Of a DNA stretch of 64,000 nucleotides, positions 16,779 to 24,587 are shown piece by piece (position 1 is the first letter of the stretch; every line of letters begins with the position of its first letter). A program made the translations under genes and the position numbers. Source of the DNA: Nitrospira sp. (GTDB lineage: Bacteria; Nitrospirota; Nitrospiria; Nitrospirales; Nitrospiraceae); assembly GCA_019636875.1 (NCBI GenBank), contig JAHBWR010000006.1:1-64000 (forward strand). Direction: 5' to 3'. The notes below the pieces were generated by a model, which worked only from the letters and a program-made list of their open reading frames with translations, was not told the origin of the DNA and did no database searches.

Positions 16779-17503
16779 TGACTGGCGCCTTTATAGGAGT
16801 TCTTTCTCGCCGTGAGGCACTGGTTTGGCTGGGAACCACGAGTCTCGCTTACCTTCTCGGACGGGGACGGGCCGAGGCTCATACTCTCACCAGCTTACCC
16901 CGCTCTCCCTGCATCGTCCGTCCGGAACAAACCGAGGGCCCCTATTTTGTCGATGAACGATTATATCGATCTGATATTCGGGTAGATCCGACCAATGGGC
17001 GACGCACCGCAGGGACACCTTTGATGCTGACCTTCCAGATGTCTCGCCTTCGTGCTGGTGAGTGCCACCCACTACCGGATGCCCAGGTGGATATTTGGCA
17101 CTGTGATGCGGCAGGGGTGTACTCCGATGTTCGGGACCCAGGTTTCAGCACACTCGGTCAGAAGTTTTTGCGAGGGTATCAGACAACGGACGCCCGAGGC
17201 GAGGCTCGGTTTCTGACGATCTATCCGGGCTGGTATCCCATCCGAACCGTGCATATCCACGTCAAGATTCGCACGGCGCCGACGGCTCGCCGGGGCCTGG
17301 AGTTCACCTCGCAAGTCTACTTTCCCGATGAAGTGACCGATCATGTACAGGCCAGTCAGCCGTATGCGGCAAGGGGTCCACGGAGAGTGCGAAATCACCA
17401 GGATTTCATCTTTCGTCATGGCGGTGACCAACTGATGCTGGATCCTGTGGCCACGAATGACGGCTATGCGGCTACTTTCCCCATTGCTCTGGAGTATTCC
17501 TGA
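16778..17503 (+). CDS. Exported intradiol ring-cleavage dioxygenase-like protein
   Basis: A 241-residue protein whose fold is that of protocatechuate/catechol dioxygenases, non-haem Fe(III) enzymes. The expected iron ligands are present: Tyr115 (WHCDAAGVYSD), Tyr153 (YPGWYPIRTV), and His159 and His161 (VHIHVKI). The N-terminus has a twin-arginine-like signal (SRREALVWLG, Arg11-Arg12, then a hydrophobic run ending near RAEAH), so export of the folded metalloprotein through Tat is likely. The GTG start overlaps the slp stop codon by one base (TAGTG), with AGGAG about 6 nt upstream. The substrate is unknown. Exported relatives are common in bacteria without aromatic degradation pathways, and no such pathway is visible here. 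Confidence 0.85.
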   Translation: MTGAFIGVLSRREALVWLGTTSLAYLLGRGRAEAHTLTSLPRSPCIVRPEQTEGPYFVDERLYRSDIRVDPTNGRRTAGTPLMLTFQMSRLRAGECHPLPDAQVDIWHCDAAGVYSDVRDPGFSTLGQKFLRGYQTTDARGEARFLTIYPGWYPIRTVHIHVKIRTAPTARRGLEFTSQVYFPDEVTDHVQASQPYAARGPRRVRNHQDFIFRHGGDQLMLDPVATNDGYAATFPIALEYS

Positions 17504-17528
17504 TGGTCAGCCTCATGGCTTCTGCTTA

Positions 17529-17558
17529 TTGACTGTCCCTTGCGAACCTCGATACGCT
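17529..17558 (+). promoter_or_regulatory. Possible promoter of the DUF4412-like gene
   Basis: TTGACT (5/6 match to -35) and TACGCT (3/6 match to -10) are separated by 18 nt and end about 37 nt before the start codon at 17596. The 92-nt gap to the dioxygenase gene would otherwise be longer than the other gaps in this gene run. Confidence 0.35.
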
Positions 17559-17595
17559 TCCCTGCCACCATAACCTTCTTGAGGAGGATGTGCCG

Positions 17596-18345
17596 ATGAG
17601 ATTATTGCGTGACGCCGGGTTGCTGAGTTGTCTGTTCCTGTTCCCTGTCATTGTAAGTGCGGCGCCTCCACCGGAAGTCCAGGTGGATTACTCGGCCGAC
17701 AGCACGATGGAGACAGAAGGCGGCGTGGCGATGAAGGCACGCGTCTATCATGCGGCCAACAAAGACCGGATGGAAATGGGTGGATCAGACGGGATGACCA
17801 CGATCATTCGGAAGGACAAGAAGGTGATCTGGCAGTTGATGGGGAACATGTATATGGAAATGCCGATGACCGATTCCAATACTTCCGGCACAGATGCATT
17901 CGAGATCGTCGAACAGACTGAGGTCGGCCAGGAGACGGTAAACGGTATGACAACCACAAAGTCCAAGATCGTCGCCGTGAAGAAGGATGGCTCGGGGAAG
18001 TTCGGAGGATTCTTCTGGACGACGAAAGAAGGCATTACCGTCAAGATGGATATGCTCTCCAAAGAGGGCGACAAGAAGATGCGCATGACCAGCGAGCTGA
18101 CCAACCTCAAGCTTGAAAAACAAAATCCCGCCCTCTTCGAAATCCCTGCTGGGTACACGAAGAATGACATGGGTGCGCTGATGGGAGGGGCTGGTATGCC
18201 GAACCTTGAGGAGCTTCGAAAGAATGCCGAACAACGGCGGGCGAATCGAAAACAATCTCGAGAACCTCCAGACGGTGGGAACGGAACCGGAGAGAATCTC
18301 CCTGTCGATGTCAACAAGATGATGAAAGGCCTCTTCGGCAAATGA
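17596..18345 (+). CDS. Secreted DUF4412-like protein
   Basis: A 249-residue exported protein. The Sec signal peptide ends near VSAAP. The body resembles the DUF4412 fold, a LolA/LppX-like half-barrel: a Met-rich region with MTTIIRKDKKVIWQLM and MYMEMPM, then paired strands ending in FEIPAGYTK. A charged C-terminal tail follows (Asn/Arg/Gln-rich, about 205-249). The ATG at 17596 has GAGGAGG 8 nt upstream; a GTG two codons earlier is less well placed. Proteins with this fold often handle lipids or lipoproteins in the periplasm, but no function is established. It is 16 nt before the next gene, so the two form a pair. Confidence 0.72.
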   Translation: MRLLRDAGLLSCLFLFPVIVSAAPPPEVQVDYSADSTMETEGGVAMKARVYHAANKDRMEMGGSDGMTTIIRKDKKVIWQLMGNMYMEMPMTDSNTSGTDAFEIVEQTEVGQETVNGMTTTKSKIVAVKKDGSGKFGGFFWTTKEGITVKMDMLSKEGDKKMRMTSELTNLKLEKQNPALFEIPAGYTKNDMGALMGGAGMPNLEELRKNAEQRRANRKQSREPPDGGNGTGENLPVDVNKMMKGLFGK

Positions 18346-18361
18346 ACGGAGGTCGTCACCG

Positions 18362-19339
18362 ATGCGCCTGACAAGACTAGCCGGACATTCCCTGATTATT
18401 GTGGCCCTCATGGCTCCTGCCGTACGTGCGGATGATCCGTGTTTAGGCGACGATGAAAAGAACGCGGCCTTGGCCCAGTCGGCTGCTCTGCAGAAGGCGG
18501 AACAAGCGGGGCAACCAACTACTCTCTTTGCCGCGTATGTGAGCGTGGCGGCAAGTGATTGCATCGATCGTTATGATCAACAGGCGATGCGGAAATCTAA
18601 AGCGAATATGCCGAAACTGGGCCGGGAGTTGGCCAAGTCAGCTGAGGCGAAAGGTCTGCTCTACTCCAGTGAACCGGTACGTATAGACGGCCAGACCTCC
18701 GCGTTCCGATACTACGAAGCCATCGGCGATCACCAAGAAGCCAACCGTGTCCTCCTTAAAGCGATTCAGGCTAAGACGGAAGACCTTCGCCTATTCGAGA
18801 CTGCCTGGAACATCGATAACGGTCGGTACGGTCCGATCGATCCCAACACCAGCTCACGACAGCCCTATAGTTCTCCACCGCCGTTCCGGCAAGAGCTGCT
18901 CAAGATTGCGACCGGCAACGCCGACCGATTGATGAAGGCTGAAGAAAAAGACGCTCAGGGGTTAACCGGCACTATTGCTGAGTTGGGCAAGGCGACGGCG
19001 CAGTCGATCGAGAAGCTCCGGGGTGCGTCGCTCTGGATGAAATATCTCCCTGGTGGAGACAAGCCTGCAAAGGATCGTGCGGAATCACGAGGCGACACCA
19101 TCATGAAGCGTCCTGATCCGACGTTCACGCAGGGGCAGGCCATGATGTACTACGAGTTCTCCGGTTCGCCCAAGGCGCAGGATGTCGCTGCCCGGATCAA
19201 GAAGAAAGGCGAGCAATCCCACCAGGCCCTGCAGAAGGCCGGCGAGAGTATGAAGAATGCGATTACTCAGAAAAGCGAAACCGAGCAGAAGCAATTTGAG
19301 AAGAAGAAAGCGGATCTAGAAAAAGAACTGGGATTCTGA
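18362..19339 (+). CDS. Exported protein of unknown function
   Basis: Not recognised. It is a 325-residue protein with a clear Sec signal peptide (cleavage near VRADDPC, about residue 22) and a soluble, strongly helical body rich in Ala, Lys, Glu and Gln. Two cysteines near the mature N-terminus (PCLG and SDCIDRY) could form a disulfide. The last 60 residues (KKGEQSHQALQKAGESMKNA onwards) look like a long amphipathic coiled coil ending in a Lys/Glu-rich segment. It follows the DUF4412-like gene by 16 nt with a GAGG-type ribosome site, so the two probably act together in the periplasm. It converges with the MinD-like gene. Confidence 0.75.
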   Translation: MRLTRLAGHSLIIVALMAPAVRADDPCLGDDEKNAALAQSAALQKAEQAGQPTTLFAAYVSVAASDCIDRYDQQAMRKSKANMPKLGRELAKSAEAKGLLYSSEPVRIDGQTSAFRYYEAIGDHQEANRVLLKAIQAKTEDLRLFETAWNIDNGRYGPIDPNTSSRQPYSSPPPFRQELLKIATGNADRLMKAEEKDAQGLTGTIAELGKATAQSIEKLRGASLWMKYLPGGDKPAKDRAESRGDTIMKRPDPTFTQGQAMMYYEFSGSPKAQDVAARIKKKGEQSHQALQKAGESMKNAITQKSETEQKQFEKKKADLEKELGF

Positions 19340-19367
19340 TTTCTGAGAGGGCCTGTCTGTTGCGACC

Positions 19368-19397
19368 GCATCCTACGTGTTCACCTGCGTAGGATGC
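19368..19397. terminator. Bidirectional hairpin between convergent genes
   Basis: GCATCCTACG (19368-19377) and CGTAGGATGC (19388-19397) form a perfect 10-bp stem with a 10-nt loop. It sits between the stops of the exported helical protein (plus) and the MinD-like gene (minus). There is no T-tract on either side, so termination efficiency is uncertain. Confidence 0.45.
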
Positions 19398-19400
19398 ACC

Positions 19401-20462
19401 TCATCCGATAGAGTGAACGGCGTCCGTTCCACCAGTGCCCCTCGATGGTTGGGAGGAACTCACCGCATCGCCGTCCCGAGGAGTCGAGGTCCGAAGCGAT
19501 TGCGTCACTTCTCTTCCCTGTGCGGGCCGGCCACGTTGCACGTCTGCTGGCTGCGTTGCCTCCTCCACGCGTGTTCTGTCGTGTTCCATGACGAGTTGTT
19601 CCACTGCGGCTGAAACGGTCAGCAGGCCTTTGGCGGCATCGGACGTTGGCGCGGCTTCGATCACGGGCAGAAACTTGCGGACCGCCTGCGTCACAGCCGA
19701 GTCCTCTGGGATTTCACCGAGCAACCTCACGTCACCGCCGACGTATTGATGGAGAATCTTGCGGAGGTAGAGCACGTTGACCTGAGAGTGACTTGATGTG
19801 CGATTGATGACGAGTCCCGGTTGGAATGACTTCAGCGCGGTGGTCGCGACTTCACGTCCGTCCTCATCGGTCGCACCGGCGACCTCCATGACCTCTTCCA
19901 CACTGGTGAAATCTCGATTGGCCAGCACTTCTGCCATGGGGCTTCGCGCGAGAAAGCACGATAAGACACGGCGTATCGCGGCTAACTTAATGAATCGGTA
20001 GAGGTCTAGGACAGACGTTGGGTCAGGCGTGGCCACGGCGACGTGAATATCGGCCATCAGGAAGAAGTCGAGGGCATGGTAACTGGTACCGGCCCCGATA
20101 TCGATGACCACGACGTCCGCACGGAGATCTTGAAAATGTTTCATCAGACGTTTCTTGCGGGAATGGGCCATATTCGCCGTTGCCAAGGTTTCACCGGTTC
20201 CGGCGATCAAGCGCAGATTCTGGTGGAAGGTGATCGGAATGGCTACGTCCTCCAGCCGTGCCACACGTTTTTCCAGGAAGTCCGTTAAGGTGACCGACGG
20301 ATTCAATTCACCAAGGAGGATATGGGCATCGGCTCCTCCCACATCGAGATCGGCCAGCAAAACCTGGCGTCCTGTTTTTGACAGTGCCAATGCGAGATTG
20401 GCCGCCACCACGCTTTTCCCCACACCACCTTTCCCGGATGCCACGGAAATGAGGATCGCCAT
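19401..20462 (-). CDS. MinD/ParA-superfamily ATPase (FlhG-like), orphan
   Basis: A 353-residue P-loop ATPase of the SIMIBI class. The deviant Walker A is KGGVGKS (11-17), the switch region is LLADLDVGGADAH and Walker B is VVVIDIGAGTSYHALDF. The invariant Lys11 marks the MinD/ParA group, which dimerises on ATP to place proteins or DNA in the cell. The central region around VATPDPTSVLDLYRFIKL resembles FlhG/MinD-like proteins. The last 60-70 residues are Ser/Thr/Arg-rich and probably disordered. The ATG at 20462 is chosen because MAILISVASGKGGVGK is the normal N-terminus and AAGG lies 8 nt upstream. No minC, minE, parB or flagellar gene is adjacent, so its cargo is unknown. Confidence 0.85.
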   Translation of the reverse strand: MAILISVASGKGGVGKSVVAANLALALSKTGRQVLLADLDVGGADAHILLGELNPSVTLTDFLEKRVARLEDVAIPITFHQNLRLIAGTGETLATANMAHSRKKRLMKHFQDLRADVVVIDIGAGTSYHALDFFLMADIHVAVATPDPTSVLDLYRFIKLAAIRRVLSCFLARSPMAEVLANRDFTSVEEVMEVAGATDEDGREVATTALKSFQPGLVINRTSSHSQVNVLYLRKILHQYVGGDVRLLGEIPEDSAVTQAVRKFLPVIEAAPTSDAAKGLLTVSAAVEQLVMEHDRTRVEEATQPADVQRGRPAQGREVTQSLRTSTPRDGDAVSSSQPSRGTGGTDAVHSIG

Positions 20463-20730
20463 CAGGTGTGCCTTTTCGTTACGGAGGAGACACGTAGCAC
20501 ATGGAGAACGCACCGAGCAATTGAGCCACGCCTTATGATGAAATCATTTTACCGGTCAATCGAGGAAAGGAAAGGAAAATGCAGGAAATCAAACCGTACA
20601 GTCGAAGGGCCCTGGCCTTGCCGAACGATCAGGTACACTCGTTTTCTCCCGCTGGCCCTGTGAGAGAGGGATCTGTGGTATCCTCCTCTTGTTATTGAAC
20701 CAACCCGCATCGGGAGATACCAATAGGACC
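20463..20730. other. Divergent promoter region, MinD-like gene and pyk
   Basis: This 268-nt gap separates two divergent genes. A TACACT hexamer lies at about 20633-20638 on the plus strand without a good -35. A purine-rich run, AGGAAAGGAAA, precedes an ATG at 20579 that opens a 39-codon frame ending at 20698. That frame has no recognisable features and may be chance. No riboswitch or terminator is evident. Confidence 0.45.
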
Positions 20731-22179
20731 ATGCGTAAAGCGAAGATCGTCTGCACGATCGGCCCCGCCAGTAGCTCACCAGCCATCCTAAGCCGACTGA
20801 TCGAGAGTGGAATGAACGCGGCTCGACTCAATTTCTCGCATGGTACCCATGAATCACACGCGGCCTCCATTATGGCCATTCGAGAGGCTGGTGCCAGGCA
20901 TGACAGAGCTGTAGCCATCATTCAGGATCTGCAAGGACCTCGAATTCGGGTGGGGTTGCTACCTCAGGAAGGAGTCCTCGTGACGACAGGCCAAATGGTA
21001 CGGTTGCGGCCATCGTCTGAACGTGGGGATCTGCCTGATGAGCCCCTCACTTCTCATGGTCAGGTTCCTGAACTCCCAGTCACGTATCCTGCACTTACCC
21101 GCGATCTCCGTGCGGGAGCAAGGGTCCTCATCAACGATGGGCGCATCGAACTCCGTGCTGACCAGGTCAGGGATAGCTGGGTTGACTGCACGGTCGTCAT
21201 CGGCGGCACGGTCACCTCACACAAAGGTATGAATCTGCCTGGTACCAACGTCAGTGCCCAGACGTTGACGGACAAAGACCGACAGGATCTTCGATTTGGC
21301 GTGGAACATGGTGTGGATTATGTAGCACTCTCATTCGTTCGAGGCGCACAGGATATTCAGCTTGCGCGCAGTCTGTTAGCCGAGTGCGGTCGTCCCGTTG
21401 CTATCATCGCTAAGATCGAACGGGCGGAAGCCGTTACGGCATTGGACGAGATCTTGGAACAGGCGGACGGCGTGATGATCGCGCGTGGAGATTTGGGCGT
21501 CGAGTTGGAGCCCGAGGCCGTGCCGGTGCTGCAAAAGCGAATCATCCTTGAGGCAAATCGTCGGCGTCGTTTGGTCATTACCGCGACGCAGATGCTAGAG
21601 TCCATGACACAGGCGACACGCCCGACGAGGGCAGAAGCGTCGGATGTGGCCAATGCTGTCTTTGACGGCACGGATGCCGTGATGCTCTCAGCCGAAACGG
21701 CAGTCGGGTCGTATCCGGTCGAAACCGTGCGGGTTATGGACCGCATCATTCGGGCGGCCGAGGAAGAAGTCGAACCTGGCATCATTCTCAAACGCCAAAC
21801 CGATTTGGAAAACCTGTCCTTCCCGGAAGCTATCTGTACTGCCGCTGCTTCCGCAGCCAAAGCGATCACCGCGAGCGCCATCGTCGCGTTCAGCGAGCGC
21901 GGGACCACCGCGCGATTGATTTCGAAACAACGCCCATCTGCCCCCATTATCGCGTTCACGCCGGTTGAGCCGGTCAGGCAGCAGATGACGCTCTATTGGG
22001 GCGTACTCCCGTATACCATGCCACCGATCGAGCAGACTGACGCGCGTGTAGAGGAAGCGGAACGACGCTTGAAATCAGAGAGGTTGGTAGTGCCTGGTGG
22101 AAAAATCGTGATCCTCTCAGGGACGCGCGTGGGACAACCGGGCGGGACCAATCTCATCAAACTCCACGAAGTCGGTTAA
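20731..22179 (+). CDS. pyk: Pyruvate kinase
   Basis: A 482-residue enzyme that transfers phosphate from phosphoenolpyruvate to ADP at the end of glycolysis. Motifs are complete: KIVCTIGPAS at the N-terminus, NFSHGTHESH, the catalytic IIAKIERAEAV, the metal and substrate loop VMIARGDLGVELE, and TATQMLESM with the following AEASDVANAVFDGTDAVMLS signature. A C-terminal allosteric domain follows (FSERGTTARLISKQRP). The ATG at 20731 is preferred because the family begins MRKAKIVCTIGP; codons further upstream are unlike the family. It is probably a single-gene transcript. Confidence 0.97.
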   Translation: MRKAKIVCTIGPASSSPAILSRLIESGMNAARLNFSHGTHESHAASIMAIREAGARHDRAVAIIQDLQGPRIRVGLLPQEGVLVTTGQMVRLRPSSERGDLPDEPLTSHGQVPELPVTYPALTRDLRAGARVLINDGRIELRADQVRDSWVDCTVVIGGTVTSHKGMNLPGTNVSAQTLTDKDRQDLRFGVEHGVDYVALSFVRGAQDIQLARSLLAECGRPVAIIAKIERAEAVTALDEILEQADGVMIARGDLGVELEPEAVPVLQKRIILEANRRRRLVITATQMLESMTQATRPTRAEASDVANAVFDGTDAVMLSAETAVGSYPVETVRVMDRIIRAAEEEVEPGIILKRQTDLENLSFPEAICTAAASAAKAITASAIVAFSERGTTARLISKQRPSAPIIAFTPVEPVRQQMTLYWGVLPYTMPPIEQTDARVEEAERRLKSERLVVPGGKIVILSGTRVGQPGGTNLIKLHEVG

Positions 22180-22279
22180 GTCATCCTCCGTCACGATTCT
22201 CACCACCGTTGCCTCTTGACCCTTGATTCTCCTTGCTTGAAGAAGCTAATGTTGAGATCAATTGTCTATGTGATGCACG

Positions 22280-22459
22280 ATGGGATTCTTACTCGCGGGC
22301 ATCCTTATGTTCATTCCTTTGGGCGTTCACGCATCGGTTCTTGGCAATGCGGATGACTTTGTCCGTGCTCTCCCTGCCCTAACGAGTCTTTTTGCTCACG
22401 ATGAAGCGTATTCATTTTTCGACGATGGAGGACTGTCTCGTCACTGTCAGCTGGACTAG
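22280..22459 (+). CDS. Possible small secreted protein, 59 residues
   Basis: In the 343-nt gap between pyk and the radical SAM gene an ATG at 22280 opens a 59-codon frame ending in TAG at 22457-22459. The product starts MGFLLAGILMFIPLGVHASV, a good Sec-signal look-alike with a possible cleavage after VHA, followed by a short acidic mature part (NADDFVRALP, then FFDDGGLSRHC). No strong Shine-Dalgarno precedes the ATG, and I do not recognise the sequence. It may be a real small exported protein or chance. The rest of the gap holds no other feature except the leader of the radical SAM gene. Confidence 0.3.
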   Translation: MGFLLAGILMFIPLGVHASVLGNADDFVRALPALTSLFAHDEAYSFFDDGGLSRHCQLD

Positions 22460-22522
22460 GGATATGTCTAGTAGGCACGATCCGAGCAAACGCTAATCTC
22501 ATTCAACAAAGGAGGACGCGCT

Positions 22523-23998
22523 ATGGGGCACCACAAGATCGGTCTCATCATTCCTCATCCTGAAGATCAGAAATGGGACTCGGTCTGGAAGCTGTTCCGT
22601 ACGCCCAACCTTAACCTGCCTACCCTCGCCGCCCTGATCCCGGAGGATGAATGGGACATCGAGATCCAAGACGAAATCGTCGGACCGCTCAACTTCGAGG
22701 CTGACTACGATTTAGTGTTCATTACCGTAACGACGGTGGTGGCTATACGGGCCTATGAGGTCGCGCGTCTCTTCCGCGAGCGCGGCGCGAAGGTGGTGCT
22801 CGGTGGCATCCATCCTTCGACCATGCCCGACGAAGCGATCCAACACGCTGATGCGATCGTCATTGGCGAGGGCGAGCTGACCGTGCCTCGGCTCCTAGAA
22901 GACTTCAAAAAAGGCAAAATGCAGCAGCAGTACCGCATGCCACACATGGTGGAGAAATGGGATGAGAAGCCGCCTCGCTGGGATCTCTTGCCGCAGGGCT
23001 ATATGTTCCGAGACGCGCTGACGGCGACAAGAGGGTGTAACTACCGTTGCACGTTCTGTTCGATTCACTTGGCCTTGGGAGGCGGTCAGTACGGATTTCG
23101 GAAAAAACCACCGGCCGATGTCGTGAAGCTCGTCGAGAAAATGAATGGACCGATGGTGATGTTTTGGGACGATGATTTGCTCTCCGACCCCGCATACACT
23201 CGTGAACTGTGCGCGGCCATGAAACCGCTCGGCAAAAAGTGGATGAGCCAGATGAGCGCCACCTATGTCGCCCACCACCCTGAATTGCTCAAGACGTTGA
23301 AAGAAGCAGGTTGCTCGGCGATGTTCTTGGGAATCGAATCCATCAACCAGGATTCGCTCAAGTCGGTCGACAAGCAAAACTCAGCCAAACTCTATGAGGA
23401 GATGATCAAGCGCATCCATGACCAGGGCATCGACATCCATGCCGGGTTTATTTGTGGACTAGACCATGAAGACGTCTTCGACTTTGAACGGACTGCAGAA
23501 TGGGCAACGAAGATGGGATTAGCCGGCGCGCTCTGGCGGATCATGACACCCTATCCTGGCACGAAACAGTTTGCTGAGCTGAAAGCGGCCGGCCGGATTC
23601 TGACGGAGAACTGGACGGCCTACACCGGGGAACATGTGGTCTACAAGCCAGCAAAGATGACGGTCGAGCAATTGTACTGGGGCCACAAGTGGGCGAAGGG
23701 GCAATTTTATTCGTTTAAGTCTATTGGACAACGAGCGATTCAACGGGCTTCTCAGAACGGATTCGGAGAGTTGCTCAATATTACCGGCTGCGGATTGGGT
23801 TACCGCTCCATGTTCCACTTGGCCGCAGATTCGGCTCCGGTCAATGTCTACCGCGACATGAACCATTTGCCACCGCAGGAGGAGCCGATCGCCTATCGGT
23901 TTCCTTATCCGCCGAAGAAACGGTTCAGCTTCGTCACCGATCGATTGGATCAACTACGCTCCAAGGTGCAGCCGAGACCTAGAATCAATAAGTGCTAG
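22523..23998 (+). CDS. B12-binding-domain radical SAM protein
   Basis: A 491-residue enzyme of the BchE/MiaB-like radical SAM group. The N-terminal Rossmann domain (about 1-130, with VVLGGIHPSTMPDEA and VIGEGE) corresponds to the cobalamin-binding domain, but the DxHxxG motif for B12 base-off binding is not evident. The radical SAM core carries CxxxCxxC at Cys172, Cys176 and Cys179 (GCNYRCTFC) for the 4Fe-4S cluster, followed by ATYVAHHPELLK and FLGIES motifs. A C-terminal region of about 120 residues is specific to a subfamily. AAAGGAGG lies upstream of the ATG. Relatives act on lipids, hopanoids or tetrapyrroles; the substrate here cannot be told. It stands alone, with a terminator-like hairpin behind it. 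Confidence 0.85.
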   Translation: MGHHKIGLIIPHPEDQKWDSVWKLFRTPNLNLPTLAALIPEDEWDIEIQDEIVGPLNFEADYDLVFITVTTVVAIRAYEVARLFRERGAKVVLGGIHPSTMPDEAIQHADAIVIGEGELTVPRLLEDFKKGKMQQQYRMPHMVEKWDEKPPRWDLLPQGYMFRDALTATRGCNYRCTFCSIHLALGGGQYGFRKKPPADVVKLVEKMNGPMVMFWDDDLLSDPAYTRELCAAMKPLGKKWMSQMSATYVAHHPELLKTLKEAGCSAMFLGIESINQDSLKSVDKQNSAKLYEEMIKRIHDQGIDIHAGFICGLDHEDVFDFERTAEWATKMGLAGALWRIMTPYPGTKQFAELKAAGRILTENWTAYTGEHVVYKPAKMTVEQLYWGHKWAKGQFYSFKSIGQRAIQRASQNGFGELLNITGCGLGYRSMFHLAADSAPVNVYRDMNHLPPQEEPIAYRFPYPPKKRFSFVTDRLDQLRSKVQPRPRINKC

Positions 23999-24026
23999 CT
24001 CACCACCGCACCTGCTTGCCACGCAT

Positions 24027-24053
24027 GGGCTCTCTGGAAACACCGGAGGGCCC
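24027..24053 (+). terminator. Terminator-like hairpin after the radical SAM gene
   Basis: GGGCTCTCTGG (24027-24037) and CCGGAGGGCCC (24043-24053) form an 11-bp stem with two G-U pairs around the loop AAACA. A pyrimidine-rich GTTCCTCTATCC follows in place of a full T-tract. It lies 29 nt after the stop codon. Confidence 0.5.
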
Positions 24054-24104
24054 GTTCCTCTATCCAAAGACGGTTGGTAAGATGGTCTCCATAGGGAGGT
24101 GGCC

Positions 24105-24527
24105 ATGCCAGGATATAGGGTTGGTTTTTGCCTACTGGTCGTGTCATTGTTGATGTTGCCTGAAGTGGGATGGGCTGAATGGGTAGCCCTTGATGCACGG
24201 TATCAATCACACCCGTTGCAAACGGCCTATATCGATTCCCGTATCATCCGCCGAGACGGGCAACTTTCCACGCTTTCTATGTTGATCGACTGGAAAGCGA
24301 TGCAGGGCGGACGAACTCCTACCAGGTTCTATTCCACTAGAATGACCAAACAATTCGATTGTGCCGAAAAGCTGGTTCGAACTCTAGCGGCCACGGATTA
24401 CGACCATCACATGGGGACGGGTGAGGTCATCGGCGGCGGCGTTCCGGCCAGTGAGGGGCATTGGGTGGCCGTAGAGATGGGAACGATCAATCAAGGCTTG
24501 TGGGAGGCGGCGTGTGCCATTCACTGA
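24105..24527 (+). CDS. Small exported protein, surface-adhesin-E-like
   Basis: A 140-residue protein with a Sec signal peptide (cleavage near GWAEW, about residue 24). The mature domain of about 115 residues contains VALDARYQ, IDSRIIRRDGQ and LIDWKAMQ, two cysteines (FDCAEKLV and EAACAIH) that probably pair, and a C-terminal acidic strand. The pattern recalls the surface-adhesin protein E family found as small periplasmic or surface proteins in many Gram-negative bacteria; the assignment is tentative. The ATG at 24105 has GGGAGG about 6 nt upstream. It converges with mtnA, and a weak hairpin at 24554-24569 (ATGTGC/GCACAT) separates the two. Confidence 0.7.
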   Translation: MPGYRVGFCLLVVSLLMLPEVGWAEWVALDARYQSHPLQTAYIDSRIIRRDGQLSTLSMLIDWKAMQGGRTPTRFYSTRMTKQFDCAEKLVRTLAATDYDHHMGTGEVIGGGVPASEGHWVAVEMGTINQGLWEAACAIH

Positions 24528-24553
24528 ATGCGATGCAAGAAATGCTGTTATCT

Positions 24554-24569
24554 ATGTGCTGGAGCACAT
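24554..24569. terminator. Weak hairpin between convergent genes
   Basis: ATGTGC (24554-24559), loop TGGA, then GCACAT (24564-24569), followed on the plus strand by TTTGAGATTT. It could act as a weak terminator for the adhesin-like gene. Confidence 0.3.
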
Positions 24570-24587
24570 TTGAGATTTACGGCTGAG

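Noticed and set aside
20579-20698. 39-codon frame with a purine-rich leader upstream of pyk
   Set aside because: No recognisable features; a short frame in a promoter region can arise by chance.
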